DNA from: Limnobacter parvus
GTDB taxonomy: Bacteria; Pseudomonadota; Gammaproteobacteria; Burkholderiales; Burkholderiaceae_B
NCBI RefSeq assembly: GCF_024623725.1
Contig: NZ_JANKHG010000017.1
Span: 225,265-289,264, forward strand
DNA length: 64,000 nt
Direction: 5' to 3'
Shown: positions 23,857 to 33,434 of the stretch, in pieces
How positions within the stretch are numbered: position 1 is the stretch's first letter
How the letters are laid out: each line of letters starts with the position of its first letter
Program-made: the position numbers and the translations under genes
The notes under the pieces: model-generated
Told to the model about the DNA's origin: nothing
What the model saw: only the letters and a program-made list of their open reading frames with translations
The model's database searches: none

Positions 23857-24776
23857 TGCAGCGTAGGTGGCAAAGGTTCTGAATTGTCGCCAGCATCGTC
23901 GGTGAATAAGGCGTTGCAATCCTCCCGAGTGTACGAATAATTCGCATTGCAAAAATCGCATTGAATTTCTACGGTTGCAGTTTCGGACAAGGCATCGTCC
24001 AGTTCTGCTTGCCCAAGCGATACCAACATGCACCCCACCTTTTCCCGCGAACAAGTACATTCAAAACGTGCTTGGCGTTCGGCCAAACCGTCGGGGTCTT
24101 CTTCCCAAAACAGGCGCTTGGCCATTTCATCGGTGTCGGTGCTTAGATGTTCTGCTGATTGAACCGTGTTGATCAGCGCTTTCAAGCGATCCCAGCCGTC
24201 TGCATCGTGTGGCTTGGTCGACACCACACCGCCATGCTGTGGCATTTGCTGCAACATCACTCCTGCGGCGGTACTTGAGTCTGCATTCAAAATCAGCTTG
24301 GTTTCAAGCTGTTCACTGCTGTGCATGTAACCTTCAAGCGAATCTGCCACAGATTCACCTTCCAGCGGCACAATGCCTTGGTAAGGGGCCTGGCCTGGAA
24401 GCCGGTTTCGGGGGTCGAGAATAATGGCGCAAATGCCCTTGCCGGTGGCGTTGACCAAGCTTTTGAAATTGGCTGTTTCCGGGATCTCTGCACCGTCGGC
24501 AAGCTTTACCGTGGCACGTAACCCAAGGCGACTGTTGCATTCAGCCACCAGCAAACGAATGGGCCCATCGCCCTGAATTTGAATAATCAGGGAGCCTTCA
24601 AATTTCAGCGAAGCCGACAGCATGGTGCTGGCTGCCACCAATTCACCCAATACCTGTTGAACAGGCGCTGGGTAGCTGTTGTTGGCAACCACTTTTTGCC
24701 AGGCATCAGTTAGGTGCACAAGGTGTGCACGGCAGCTGGATTGATCAAATATCAGGGTGCGTAGCGTGTCGGTCAT
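23853..24776 (-). CDS. hslO: Hsp33 redox-regulated chaperone
   Basis: This 307-residue cytoplasmic holdase is switched on by oxidation. The zinc-binding redox switch is complete: C240 and C242 (ECTCSREKV) and C273 and C276 (QCDFCNANY). GHSQ-like catalytic motifs are absent, as expected. The gene follows the gamma-carbonic anhydrase-like gene by 38 bases on the same strand, probably one operon. It overlaps the ftsB stop by 4 bases tail to tail. Confidence 0.96.
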   Translation of the reverse strand: MTDTLRTLIFDQSSCRAHLVHLTDAWQKVVANNSYPAPVQQVLGELVAASTMLSASLKFEGSLIIQIQGDGPIRLLVAECNSRLGLRATVKLADGAEIPETANFKSLVNATGKGICAIILDPRNRLPGQAPYQGIVPLEGESVADSLEGYMHSSEQLETKLILNADSSTAAGVMLQQMPQHGGVVSTKPHDADGWDRLKALINTVQSAEHLSTDTDEMAKRLFWEEDPDGLAERQARFECTCSREKVGCMLVSLGQAELDDALSETATVEIQCDFCNANYSYTREDCNALFTDDAGDNSEPLPPTLH

Positions 24777-24814
24777 GAGCGTAGGGAAGGGGTGCCGAAG
24801 TAAAACTTCATATG

Positions 24815-25339
24815 TTAATCGTCAATTTTTTCAAGCGTGTCTTTGAACAATTTGGCTTTGTGAACATAAAAGGCTGCGCCGATCAGGCGTGCCACTTCAT
24901 CATCGTTCAGCGTGCGGATCACTTTGCCAGGCGAGCCCACTACCAGGGAGCGGTCAGGAATTTCCTTGCCTTCAGTGATCAAAGCGCCGGCGCCGATAAT
25001 ACAGTTTTTTCCAATCTTTGCGCCGTTCAACACCACAGAACGAATGCCAATCAAGCTGCCTTCGCCCACGGTGCAACCGTGCAAGCACGCTTGGTGGCCC
25101 ACGGTTACATTTTTTCCCACAACCATTGGGTAGCCAATGTCGGTGTGCAGCACTGCGCCTTCTTGCACATTGCTGCCTTCCATGATGTGAATCAACTCAT
25201 TGTCGCCACGAATGGCGGCGAAATCCCACACCGAAGTGTTCTCATCCAGTTGTACTTTGCCGATCACGCTGGCCATTTCAGCCACATAGGCGCTGGGGTG
25301 TACCGTGGGGGCTTCCCCATTGATTTTGTATTTGGCCAC
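24815..25339 (-). CDS. Gamma-carbonic anhydrase family protein
   Basis: This 174-residue protein has a left-handed beta-helix of hexapeptide repeats, as in the YrdA/PaaY family. The metal-binding His set is visible in [17 protein letters not shown]. Catalytic activity in this group is variable, so carbonic anhydrase activity is not assured. I chose the GTG at 25339, since AGGAG lies 6 bases upstream. The longer reading from 25396 would run through that site and add an unrelated tail. It is upstream of hslO and divergent from the DUF455 gene. Confidence 0.9.
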   Translation of the reverse strand: MAKYKINGEAPTVHPSAYVAEMASVIGKVQLDENTSVWDFAAIRGDNELIHIMEGSNVQEGAVLHTDIGYPMVVGKNVTVGHQACLHGCTVGEGSLIGIRSVVLNGAKIGKNCIIGAGALITEGKEIPDRSLVVGSPGKVIRTLNDDEVARLIGAAFYVHKAKLFKDTLEKIDD

Positions 25340-25420
25340 ATTCGTCTCCTGTTTTCGGGTGGTGCCTTGCCTTGTTTGGCTTAAAATAACATGCATCGAA
25401 CTTCAATGCAGTGACCCCCA

Positions 25421-26230
25421 ATGCGCAGTGAACAGGAACACACCTTAAGGCATGCCGCCTTGCAGGCACTGGAATGTAAAAACGCCGTGGACAAAGTTCA
25501 CTTGGTGCATTGCATTGATGAACAATTGCCACTTGGCGTACACCTGCAATTTGAATCGACAGTGGGCCGGCCTGATCAGCCTGAACTGGTGCACCCGGCG
25601 CGCGTGCCCACCCGCAAGGTCAGCCAGCCGGAGGGGCGGGGCATGCTGTTGCATTCACTGGCCCACATTGAATTCAATGCGATTAACTTGGCGCTTGATT
25701 TGCTGGTTCGGTTTTCAAACATGCCCGCCCAGTTCTATGCCGACTGGCTGAAGGTGGCCAAAGAAGAGGCCTATCACCACACTTTGTTGTGCGAGCGTTT
25801 GGCTGCTTACAATTTGGAATACGGCGACTACTTGGCGCACGACGGGCTGTGGCAAATGGCTGAGAAAACCAAGGGCAGCCTGTTGGCTCGCCTGGCTTTG
25901 GTGCCCCGGCTTTTGGAAGCCCGTGGACTGGACGTATCCCCGGCCATTCGTGAAAAACTGGCCGCTGCAGGCGACACGGAAAGTGCCGAAGTTTTGGACA
26001 TTATTTTGCGCGATGAAATTGGTCATGTGGCCATTGGCAACCGCTGGTTTAATGAAGTGTGTAACAATGAAGAACGCGATCCAATTGAAGCATTCGAGTA
26101 CTGTTTGCGTGAATACACTGCACCGCAGCCCCGTTCGCCCTTCAATTTCAAGGCCCGCGCGCAAGCTGGTTTTTCCGAAGAAGAATTGGCCTGGTTGATG
26201 CAAGTTGAATTGGAGCAATCTGCCCAATAA
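25421..26230 (+). CDS. DUF455 ferritin-like protein
   Basis: The 269-residue product belongs to the DUF455 family of ferritin-like proteins. Putative di-iron ligands are in HSLAHIEFNAINLALD, AKEEAYHHTLL and LRDEIGHVAIGNRWF (paired ExxH-type motifs). The biochemical role of the family is not established as far as I know; an oxygenase or oxidase activity is inference from the fold. No clear ribosome binding site precedes the ATG. It is the first gene of a long plus-strand run to 32993. Confidence 0.87.
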   Translation: MRSEQEHTLRHAALQALECKNAVDKVHLVHCIDEQLPLGVHLQFESTVGRPDQPELVHPARVPTRKVSQPEGRGMLLHSLAHIEFNAINLALDLLVRFSNMPAQFYADWLKVAKEEAYHHTLLCERLAAYNLEYGDYLAHDGLWQMAEKTKGSLLARLALVPRLLEARGLDVSPAIREKLAAAGDTESAEVLDIILRDEIGHVAIGNRWFNEVCNNEERDPIEAFEYCLREYTAPQPRSPFNFKARAQAGFSEEELAWLMQVELEQSAQ

Positions 26231-26245
26231 GCCGATTGCAAAAGT

Positions 26246-27145
26246 ATGAGTACAGCAGCACACGTTTTGGTAAAGGAACTCGACTGGAGCGACCCGCATC
26301 TTATCAACGCGGATTTGCATTGCCATTCCACCACCTCTGATGGCACCCTGACCCCTGAAGAACTCGCCGCCCGCGCGGCAGCAAACGGCGTACAAATATG
26401 GTCGCTGACCGACCACGATGAAGTAGGCGGGCTGGCCCGCGCGGCCAAGGCCGCCGCCGAACACAATATGATTTTCATACCCGGTGTGGAAATCTCTGTG
26501 ACCTGGTCTGTGGTTACTTTGCACATTGTGGGTTTGAATGTGGATTATGTGGACTCACCCCTTTCAAACGGCTTGGCCAGTGTGCGCAGTGGCCGAACCG
26601 AGCGCGCGAAAGAAATGTCACGTCAGCTTGAGAAGGTGGGGATCGATGGCGTGTACGAAGGCGCGTTGAAGTTTGTGGGCAACCCCGACTTGATCAGCCG
26701 AACCCACTTTGCACGTTGCCTGGTTGAGCGGGGTGTTTGCAGCGAAATTCGCGAGGTGTTTGAGCGCTTTTTAACCCCTGGTAAGCCCGGCTATGTGCCG
26801 CATGAATGGGCCAGTTTGAAACAGGCTGTGGACTGGATTCTAGACTCGAACGGTTTACCCGTCATCGCCCATCCTGGCCGCTACAGTTTGAATCCCATGC
26901 AAATGGACGAGTTGGTGGAGCAATTTGTAAAAATCGGTGGCGTGGGCATTGAAGTGGTCACTGGCAGCCACACCACCGACCAGTACGCCACCTATGCGCG
27001 CAAATCGGTGCGTTCGGGCTTGAAAGCTTCACGTGGGTCTGATTTCCATGGCCCCAATGAATCCAGGGTTAATTTGGGTGAATTGCCCCGCCTGCCTGAT
27101 GGTTGCGTGCCAATCTGGGATAATTGGGGTAAGTTGTTCAGTTAA
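26246..27145 (+). CDS. PHP-domain phosphoesterase (RnaAM-type)
   Basis: This 299-residue protein has a PHP metal site: H25 and H27 in DLHCHSTTSDG, then LTDHDEVGG (D56-H57-D58), a conserved IPGVEISVTW and a late SRGSDFHGP. The family includes the E. coli YciV/RnaAM enzyme, which acts on 3',5'-bisphosphonucleotides and on the 5' ends of RNA. The same function here is likely by family but not shown. It lies 15 bases after the DUF455 gene. Confidence 0.9.
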   Translation: MSTAAHVLVKELDWSDPHLINADLHCHSTTSDGTLTPEELAARAAANGVQIWSLTDHDEVGGLARAAKAAAEHNMIFIPGVEISVTWSVVTLHIVGLNVDYVDSPLSNGLASVRSGRTERAKEMSRQLEKVGIDGVYEGALKFVGNPDLISRTHFARCLVERGVCSEIREVFERFLTPGKPGYVPHEWASLKQAVDWILDSNGLPVIAHPGRYSLNPMQMDELVEQFVKIGGVGIEVVTGSHTTDQYATYARKSVRSGLKASRGSDFHGPNESRVNLGELPRLPDGCVPIWDNWGKLFS

Positions 27146-27156
27146 CAGGATCCCCC

Positions 27157-27813
27157 TTGGCGCAGTTATTCAATGTACACCCTCAAAACCCGCAATCCCG
27201 CCTGTGCAAACAAGCGGCAGACCTTATCAATGCGGGTGGTATAGCCGCCATTCCGACCGACAGTTGCTATGCCTTGGTGTGCCACCTCGATGACAAAAAT
27301 GCGGTTGAGCGCCTTCGCAGGTTAAAAGGTATTTCCGAGAAGCAGCACTTGGCGCTTCTGTGCAAAGACTTGAGCGAACTGGGCAGTTACGCCAAAGTGA
27401 ACAACGCGCAATACCGCTTGTTGAAGTCGGTGTTTCCCGGCCCGTACACCTTCATTCTGGAAGCCACCAAGGAAGTGCCCAAACGGGTTTCACACCCCTC
27501 CAAAAAATCAATTGGTTTGCGTGTGCCTGCCCACGTGGTGGTGCAGGGCTTGCTTGAACATATTGAGGGTGCGTTAATCGCTACCACCTTGCAGCTGCCC
27601 GGCATGGAAGAGCCCGCGCGCAGTGGTTGGGAAGCCCAGGAAGCGGTTGGCAACGATGTGGACCTGATTGTGGACGACGGCGAATATTGCGGCGCATTTC
27701 CCACCACGGTAATTGACTGGACTGCCGATGAACCAGTTGTAATACGTGTTGGTGCAGGCCCCTTAACGGGGCCGCTTGAGCCGGTCAGTATTGAAGTACA
27801 GGAAGAGTTGTAA
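27157..27813 (+). CDS. YciO/YrdC/Sua5 family protein
   Basis: This 218-residue protein has the YrdC fold that binds RNA and nucleotides. Hallmarks are AIPTDSCYALVCHLD, RLRRLKGISEKQHLAL and FPGPYTFILEAT. The sequence is of the YciO type rather than the TsaC type that makes threonylcarbamoyl-AMP for tRNA t6A, so its substrate is uncertain. The start is TTG, with CAGGA 6 bases before it. The stop overlaps the next start (TAATG). Confidence 0.9.
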   Translation: MAQLFNVHPQNPQSRLCKQAADLINAGGIAAIPTDSCYALVCHLDDKNAVERLRRLKGISEKQHLALLCKDLSELGSYAKVNNAQYRLLKSVFPGPYTFILEATKEVPKRVSHPSKKSIGLRVPAHVVVQGLLEHIEGALIATTLQLPGMEEPARSGWEAQEAVGNDVDLIVDDGEYCGAFPTTVIDWTADEPVVIRVGAGPLTGPLEPVSIEVQEEL

Positions 27814-28469
27814 TGGATTCAAGCATCATTCAAACCATTGCGGTGTACGCCTTGCCGGTGTTGTTCGCCATTACGCTGCATGAAGCAGCACACGGCTACG
27901 TGGCGCGCATGTATGGCGATAACACGGCCATGTTGGCCGGGCGCATTACCTTGAACCCAATCAAGCACATTGACCCTGTGGGAACCATTCTGGTGCCCAT
28001 AGCAATTTTGGTTTCATCCACGCTGATGGGTGTGGGCGCATTCTTGTTTGGCTGGGCCAAACCAGTGCCCGTGAACTTTGGCAATTTGCGCGACCCCAAA
28101 AAAGACATTCGCTACGTGGCTTTTGCCGGGCCTGGTGCCAACTTTTTCATGGCCTTGATGTGGGCGCTTAGTTTGAAGCTGCAATTCATGACGGGCCTGA
28201 ATGAGCCGTTTTTTGCAGAAATGGCCAAGGCAGGCATTGTGGTGAATCTGGTGTTGGCAGCCTTGAACCTGCTGCCCATTTTGCCGCTGGATGGTGGGCG
28301 AATCCTGTTCAGCTTCCTGCCCAGTTCTGCAGCCTACAGTTTCAGCAGAACCGAGCCCTATGGCATGATCGTGCTGATCGCACTCTTGATGTTGGGTATT
28401 TTGCCCATGTTCATCCAACCCATTGTAAATGTGGGTTTGGGCGCACTAACCGTCTTGTTTAACTTTTAA
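27813..28469 (+). CDS. Site-2 protease family protein (M50)
   Basis: This 218-residue integral membrane metalloprotease has the zinc motif HEAAH (H23, E24, H27) in its first helix and the second motif NLLPILPLDGGRIL in a later helix. Five or so hydrophobic segments are visible. It is the compact rhomboid-like-size form without PDZ domain, common in bacteria next to trpS. The substrate is unknown. Confidence 0.92.
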   Translation: MDSSIIQTIAVYALPVLFAITLHEAAHGYVARMYGDNTAMLAGRITLNPIKHIDPVGTILVPIAILVSSTLMGVGAFLFGWAKPVPVNFGNLRDPKKDIRYVAFAGPGANFFMALMWALSLKLQFMTGLNEPFFAEMAKAGIVVNLVLAALNLLPILPLDGGRILFSFLPSSAAYSFSRTEPYGMIVLIALLMLGILPMFIQPIVNVGLGALTVLFNF

Positions 28470-28475
28470 GTCACC

Positions 28476-29513
28476 ATGTTTCCTGAACGCGTATTGTCGG
28501 GCATGCGCCCCACCGGTTTGTTGCACCTTGGCCATTACCACGGTGTATTGAAAAACTGGGTGAAACTTCAAAACGAGTTTCCCTGCCTGTTTTTTGTGGC
28601 CGATTGGCATGCGCTGACCACGCACTATGAAACACCTGAAGTCATTAAGGAAAACGTGTGGGACATGGTGATCGACTGGTTGGCTGCTGGCGTTGATCCT
28701 GAGAAGGCCACCCTGTTTATTCAATCCAAGGTGCCCGAGCATGCGGAGCTGCACTTGCTGCTTTCCATGAACACACCTTTGAGCTGGCTTGAACGTGTGC
28801 CCACCTACAAAGATCAACAGGAAAAGTTAAGCGACAAAGATTTGGGTACTTATGGTTTTTTGGGTTACCCATTGCTGCAGTCGGCCGACATCCTGATTTA
28901 TCGCGCCACGCAAGTGCCTGTGGGCGAAGACCAGGTGCCGCACATTGAATTAACGCGTGAAATTGCCCGGCGCTTTAATCATTTTTACAGCAAAGAAAAA
29001 CTGCTGGACGCCAAAGGTGCTGAAATTGGCCGCAAGCCAATTCTGCTGGAACCCAAAGCCTTGTTGACTGAAGCCAGCAAAATGCCGGGACTGGATGGCA
29101 TGAAAATGTCCAAGAGTTACCAGAACACCTTGGCCTTGCGAGAAACGCCAGAAAATATTTCGCAGAAAATTCGTAAAATGCCCACTGACCCAGCGCGTGT
29201 GCGCCGCACCGATCCTGGCGACCCGGCCAAGTGCCCGGTGTGGCAATTGCATGAAGTGTATTCCGATGACAACACAAAGCAGTGGGTGCAGGAAGGTTGT
29301 AAATCGGCCGGTATCGGCTGTATTCAGTGCAAAGAACCGATTATTCAAGCGGTAACCGCTGAGCTGGCCCCAATGCGTGAACGGGCGGCCATGTACACCG
29401 AAAACCCCGCGCTGGTGCGCAAGATTATCGAGGAAGGTTGTGACCGTGCGCGTGCCATGGCCACCGACACCATGAAAGATGTGCGCAAGCACATGGGCCT
29501 GGATTATTCCTGA
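28476..29513 (+). CDS. trpS: Tryptophanyl-tRNA synthetase
   Basis: This 345-residue class I synthetase charges tRNA-Trp. The HIGH-type motif is H17-L-G-H20 in RPTGLLHLGHY and the KMSKS motif is exact in DGMKMSKSYQ. Cys residues in GIGCIQCK near the C-terminal third are a feature of one bacterial subgroup. It starts 6 bases after the site-2 protease gene. I see no T-box or trp leader, as expected inside an operon. Confidence 0.97.
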   Translation: MFPERVLSGMRPTGLLHLGHYHGVLKNWVKLQNEFPCLFFVADWHALTTHYETPEVIKENVWDMVIDWLAAGVDPEKATLFIQSKVPEHAELHLLLSMNTPLSWLERVPTYKDQQEKLSDKDLGTYGFLGYPLLQSADILIYRATQVPVGEDQVPHIELTREIARRFNHFYSKEKLLDAKGAEIGRKPILLEPKALLTEASKMPGLDGMKMSKSYQNTLALRETPENISQKIRKMPTDPARVRRTDPGDPAKCPVWQLHEVYSDDNTKQWVQEGCKSAGIGCIQCKEPIIQAVTAELAPMRERAAMYTENPALVRKIIEEGCDRARAMATDTMKDVRKHMGLDYS

Positions 29514-29514
29514 G

Positions 29515-30075
29515 ATGGACGCTTCACCCTGGGTACGAAGTTGCCTTGAAGGCTTACTGGCAGGCAAACAGCCAAAGCAAGGCGCGCGTGCGCTTGACCT
29601 TGCTTGTGGCAGTGGCCGACATGCGCTTTATTTGGCCAGCCTTGGTTACAGCGTGCATGCAGTCGACGTGAAAACACCAGAAACCGAATGGCCTGCGGGG
29701 GTGACCTTCGAAGTCATGGATCTTGAGCAAGCGGACTGGCCGCTGGCCGGGCAGCAATACGATGTGATCGTGGTGACCAATTACTTGCACCGCCCACACT
29801 TCAAGAACCTTTTGGCCAACCTGGAGTCTGAACAGGCAGTGTTGGTGTATGAAACCTTTATGGACGGCAATGCGCAGTTTGGTTCGCCCCGCAGCCCCGA
29901 GTTTTTGCTTGAACCGGGCGAATTGCTTTCCTGTATGTCGTCATTGAATATTCTGCGTTTTGAACAAGGGCTTCGCAGCATTCCAAGCCCTGCAATGATT
30001 CAACGGGCCATGGGCATTACAGGCACTTGGTCTGAGATACAATCTGGATCAATAACACTCACTCAAAGGGATTAA
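29515..30075 (+). CDS. Class I SAM-dependent methyltransferase
   Basis: The 186-residue product has the SAM-binding motif I in ALDLACGSGRHALYLASLGY and the acidic end of strand two in VHAVDVK. Motif IV is probably DVIVVTNYLHR. The substrate cannot be told. The ATG at 29515 lies 1 base after the trpS stop, so it is likely coupled to trpS. An upstream in-frame ATG inside trpS would add 12 unrelated residues. It ends directly against dapA. Confidence 0.87.
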   Translation: MDASPWVRSCLEGLLAGKQPKQGARALDLACGSGRHALYLASLGYSVHAVDVKTPETEWPAGVTFEVMDLEQADWPLAGQQYDVIVVTNYLHRPHFKNLLANLESEQAVLVYETFMDGNAQFGSPRSPEFLLEPGELLSCMSSLNILRFEQGLRSIPSPAMIQRAMGITGTWSEIQSGSITLTQRD

Positions 30076-30954
30076 ATGATCACTGGCAGCATTGTCGCGA
30101 TTGTTTCGCCGATGTTTGAAGACGGTTCGCTGGATTACGACAGCTACCGTCAGCTCATTGATTGGCATATTGAACAAGGCACTGATTCAATCGTTGCCGT
30201 TGGCACAACCGGCGAATCGCCGACTGTGGACGTGGAAGAGCACGGAGAATTGATACGTGTAGCCGTTGAACAGGCCGCGGGCCGCATCCCGATTATTGCG
30301 GGTACAGGCGGTAATTCGACCACTGAAGCTATTGAGCTGACTGAATATGCCCGAAAGGTGGGCGCTGCCGCCAGTTTGCAGGTAGTGCCGTACTACAACA
30401 AGCCCACGCAGGAAGGTATTTACCTGCATATGCGCAAAGTGGCCGAAGCAGTGGATTTGCCGGTTATTTTGTACAATGTGCCAGGGCGAACCGTTGCTGA
30501 CATGGCGCATTCCACGGTGGTCCGATTGAGCCAGATCGATAACATCACTGGTATCAAAGAGGCAACTGGAAACCTGGAGCGTGGGGCATGGCTAATTCGC
30601 GACACAGCAGCAGATTTCGCGGTGTATAGCGGAGACGATCCCACTGCAGTGAATTTGATGCTGATGGGTGGCAAAGGCAATATTTCTGTGACCGCCAACG
30701 TGGCACCGAAGTTGATGCATGAACTGTGTGCCGCCGCAATTGCTGGTGATGCAAAAACAGCCCATGCATTGAATCTGGCTCTGCTTGATTTGCACCAGGC
30801 CATGTTTGTACAGGCTAACCCCATTCCCGTGAAGTATGCACTGAGTAAAATGGGCAAGATGGCACCCGGCGTGCGCTTGCCTTTGACCCGACTTGAATCG
30901 GGCTATCACCAAGCGGTTGATGTTGCATTGCGCGCACATCGCTTGATCGACTAA
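30076..30954 (+). CDS. dapA: 4-hydroxy-tetrahydrodipicolinate synthase
   Basis: This 292-residue enzyme condenses pyruvate with aspartate semialdehyde on the way to lysine and diaminopimelate. Catalytic residues are in place: T44-T45 (VGTTGESPT), Y133 (ILYNVPGR) and the Schiff-base K161 (TGIKEATG). It is followed by bamC, an arrangement also known in E. coli (dapA-nlpB). Confidence 0.97.
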   Translation: MITGSIVAIVSPMFEDGSLDYDSYRQLIDWHIEQGTDSIVAVGTTGESPTVDVEEHGELIRVAVEQAAGRIPIIAGTGGNSTTEAIELTEYARKVGAAASLQVVPYYNKPTQEGIYLHMRKVAEAVDLPVILYNVPGRTVADMAHSTVVRLSQIDNITGIKEATGNLERGAWLIRDTAADFAVYSGDDPTAVNLMLMGGKGNISVTANVAPKLMHELCAAAIAGDAKTAHALNLALLDLHQAMFVQANPIPVKYALSKMGKMAPGVRLPLTRLESGYHQAVDVALRAHRLID

Positions 30955-30978
30955 AGATTATTTAAGGCTGTGAAACCC

Positions 30979-32133
30979 ATGGAATTGAACAAGAAGACCC
31001 CATTCAAGCTGTTGCTGATTGCTGCCGCTGTATCTACAGCCGCTGGCTGTGCTTCCTACAAAGAGGCGGTTGAAGGTCAAAAGACTGCATACCGCACTGC
31101 CGAAAAGCGTGTTCAAGGGCTTGAAGTGCCACCAGATTTGACAGCGCAGTCAGCCGATGAGCAGTTCATGATTCCTGGCGAATCCGGTTCAGGCGCGGTT
31201 TCTGCGGCTGAATTCTACGGTGGTACTCGTCCTGCTGGTTCAAGAGCCCAAGCTGCTGTAGCGCCGGTGTTGGTAGGTTCTGAGGATGTGAAAATCAAGC
31301 GAGTAGGCAATCTGCGGTCACTGGAGGTTAAAATGCCTCCGGAGCAATTGTGGCCCCAACTGCGAGAATTCTGGAAAGACACAGGTTTCGAATTGGCGGT
31401 GGACGACCCCAAGATTGGCCTGATGGAAACGAACTGGGCGGAGAACCGTGCAAATATTCCACTGGATGGTTTGCGCAAAGTCATCGGTACTGTATTTGAC
31501 GGTCTTTACTCAAGCAATACCCGCGATAGGTATCGCACACGTGTAGAGCCTATTGAGGGCGGCGGGGTGGAAATTTTTGTAACCCACCGTGGCATGGAAG
31601 AGAATTACACAGATCAATCTCAGTCGAATCTGGTCTGGATGAATCGTCCATCTGATCCTGAGCTGGAAGCTGAAATGTTGAACCGCCTCATGTCCAAACT
31701 CACAGGCAACGAACAACTTGCTGCGGCATCGGGTCGCCCTGTAGCCCAGGAATTGGTTTCTGTCCAAAAAAAGCCTGAAGGCACTTCCATCGTTTTGGCG
31801 GAAGACTTCCCCTTGGCTTGGCGCCGAGTTGGTTTTGGCCTGGATCGCGCAGGTTTTATCGTGGAAGACCGAGACCGTTCCAATGGCGTGTACTACGTTA
31901 AATACATCCCTGACTCTGCTTCAGCAGAAGGCGGAAAAACCGGGTTTTTCGGCAAGATATTCGGTGGCGCGGCAAACGACAAAACCTTGAAAGCCGACCA
32001 GCGTTTCCAGGTTGTCGTGGCGCCCGAGGGCAGCAAAGCCACATCAGTGAAGTTTACTTCGGAGCGGGGTGCGGCAATCGACGTGGCCATTTCTGAAGAG
32101 GCTGCAACCAAACTGGCCGGTAAGTTGCGGTAA
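30979..32133 (+). CDS. bamC: Outer membrane assembly lipoprotein BamC
   Basis: The product (about 384 residues) is a lipoprotein of the BAM complex that inserts outer membrane proteins. The signal peptide ends at the lipobox AAGCAS. The unstructured N-terminal stretch with VPPDLT is typical, followed by two helix-grip domains. I prefer the ATG at 30979, since AAGG (30964-30967) is 11 bases before it; a GTG at 30970 is only 2 bases from that site. It lies in the dapA operon. Confidence 0.92.
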   Translation: MELNKKTPFKLLLIAAAVSTAAGCASYKEAVEGQKTAYRTAEKRVQGLEVPPDLTAQSADEQFMIPGESGSGAVSAAEFYGGTRPAGSRAQAAVAPVLVGSEDVKIKRVGNLRSLEVKMPPEQLWPQLREFWKDTGFELAVDDPKIGLMETNWAENRANIPLDGLRKVIGTVFDGLYSSNTRDRYRTRVEPIEGGGVEIFVTHRGMEENYTDQSQSNLVWMNRPSDPELEAEMLNRLMSKLTGNEQLAAASGRPVAQELVSVQKKPEGTSIVLAEDFPLAWRRVGFGLDRAGFIVEDRDRSNGVYYVKYIPDSASAEGGKTGFFGKIFGGAANDKTLKADQRFQVVVAPEGSKATSVKFTSERGAAIDVAISEEAATKLAGKLR

Positions 32134-32138
32134 CTGGT

Positions 32139-32993
32139 GTGCGTTTTGCTAGTTTGGGAAGCGGTAGCGAGGGCAATAGTTGGCTGTTCGAATGCGGGCT
32201 GACTGTTGACCCCACTCGGTTGATGGTGGACTGCGGCTTCGCAGTCAAAGAAGCTGTGGGCCGTTTGGAAAGAGTTGGCTTAACCCCTGCTGAGATCGAC
32301 GCCATTGTAGTGACCCATGAACATGGCGATCACATTGGTGGTGTGTTCAAATTCAGCCGAAAGTTTGGAACGCCGGTTTACCTGACCCATGGTACTTGGC
32401 GTGCAGCCTTGCGTTCGAAGCTGACTGATGAGGATTATCTTCAGTCGGGTCGCGTGGTTTTGATTGACAGCCATTCTCCGTTTTCAATCAATGGCCTCAC
32501 ACTTCATCCTTTTCCTGTGCCCCACGATGCTGTGGAGCCCATTCAAATGCTGATCGAGTCCAAGACCGGATTCGTGACTGGCATTTTGACCGACTGTGGC
32601 AGTTCCACGCCGCACTTGGTGAGTATGCTGAACCGGGCCCATGCTTTGATTCTTGAGTCCAACCACTGCCCAGAAATGTTGTCCAACTCGCCTTATCCAC
32701 CGAGTCTTAAAAAACGGGTGGGCGGTGACTTCGGGCATTTAAGCAATCAAGTGGCCTGCGACATTCTTCAAAAGCTGGATTCTGGCAGATTGAAGTTTGT
32801 GGTGGCTGCACATTTGAGCCAGACTACCAATTCTCCAGAGGTGGTTAACAGCATGTGGCAGCAGGTTTTGGGTCCCCGCGGAATTATGTTTGAAATTGCT
32901 TGCCAGGCTGAGGGAATGGATTGGACCAGTCTTGATCCAATGGCGGTGAGCAGGCAATTGGATTCATGCTCTACACAACAGACTATTCTGTAG
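32139..32993 (+). CDS. MBL-fold metallohydrolase (YycJ/WalJ-like)
   Basis: This 284-residue metallo-beta-lactamase-fold protein has the metal motif H60-E-H62-G-D64-H65 in VVTHEHGDHIGG, the opening SLGSGSEGNSW, and later His/Asp ligands in TGILTDCG and ESNHCPEML. These resemble the YycJ/WalJ group, for which a nuclease role has been proposed. The start is GTG. It is the last gene of the operon and is followed by a strong terminator. Confidence 0.9.
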   Translation: MRFASLGSGSEGNSWLFECGLTVDPTRLMVDCGFAVKEAVGRLERVGLTPAEIDAIVVTHEHGDHIGGVFKFSRKFGTPVYLTHGTWRAALRSKLTDEDYLQSGRVVLIDSHSPFSINGLTLHPFPVPHDAVEPIQMLIESKTGFVTGILTDCGSSTPHLVSMLNRAHALILESNHCPEMLSNSPYPPSLKKRVGGDFGHLSNQVACDILQKLDSGRLKFVVAAHLSQTTNSPEVVNSMWQQVLGPRGIMFEIACQAEGMDWTSLDPMAVSRQLDSCSTQQTIL

Positions 32994-33013
32994 AATATTC
33001 TGGTGTTCATAAA

Positions 33014-33045
33014 AAAAGCCCCAATGCTTTCGCTTGGGGCTTTTT
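33014..33045 (+). terminator. Bidirectional terminator
   Basis: AAAAGCCCCA (33014-33023) pairs with TGGGGCTTTT (33035-33044), with A and T runs on the two sides. It ends the plus-strand DUF455-to-MBL operon and can also serve the small minus-strand lipoprotein gene that stops at 33077. Confidence 0.9.
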
Positions 33046-33076
33046 CGTTTCAAGCGCCATTAAAGGCGCTGTGAAA

Positions 33077-33301
33077 TTACTTCTTTTCTTCTTCGGCTGG
33101 CGCTGTCGCGTCGGCTGGCTCAGTGGCCATTGGCTCAGCAGGTGCTGGCTCAGTTGCCATTGGCTCAGCAGGTGCTGGCTCTACAGGTGCTGGTTCAACT
33201 ACGGCAGGTGCTGCTGGCTCAACTGGAGCAGCTTCTTCTTTCTTGCCACAAGCGGCCAAAGCAACTGCGAACAATGATGCGATCAAAATTGAATTTTTCA
33301 T
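33077..33301 (-). CDS. Small proline/alanine-rich repeat lipoprotein
   Basis: The 74-residue product has a lipoprotein signal peptide with lipobox ALAAC and a Cys around residue 18, then GKKEE. The mature part is almost only Pro, Ala, Glu, Val, Met and Thr, with two copies of EPAPAEPMAT. AAGGAA precedes the ATG at 33301; seven earlier in-frame residues are probably not translated. It resembles short flexible envelope lipoproteins but I know no function. A promoter-like pair lies about 130 bases upstream. Confidence 0.8.
   Translation of the reverse strand: MKNSILIASLFAVALAACGKKEEAAPVEPAAPAVVEPAPVEPAPAEPMATEPAPAEPMATEPADATAPAEEEKK
33116..33175. repeat. Two 30-bp direct repeats inside the small lipoprotein gene
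   Basis: Units 33116-33145 and 33146-33175 differ at one base by eye (G at 33125, T at 33155). A third, shorter and diverged copy follows. They encode the EPAPAEPMAT repeats, so the tract may change length by slippage. Confidence 0.8.
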
Positions 33302-33434
33302 GTTATTTCCTTTTGGGGTCACGAACTAGGCGCCGATTCAAGCGCCTTTTTTAGAGCAAATAGGCTCACAAGAGAACCCAGAATCACCCATTTTCCTGCC
33401 GGGTGTTCAAGCACTCACGCGGAAAACTCTGCAA

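Noticed and set aside
24812-25384. Open frame of 190 codons on the plus strand
   Set aside because: It is antisense to the gamma-carbonic anhydrase-like gene, whose hexapeptide repeats are unmistakable.
25715-26524. Open frame of 269 codons on the minus strand
   Set aside because: It is antisense to the DUF455 and PHP genes, with no known motif and no ribosome binding site.
33328-33352. Plus-strand hairpin followed by T residues
   Set aside because: As a plus-strand terminator it would have no gene to serve, since a strong terminator already lies at 33014-33045; I treat it as part of the minus-strand leader.
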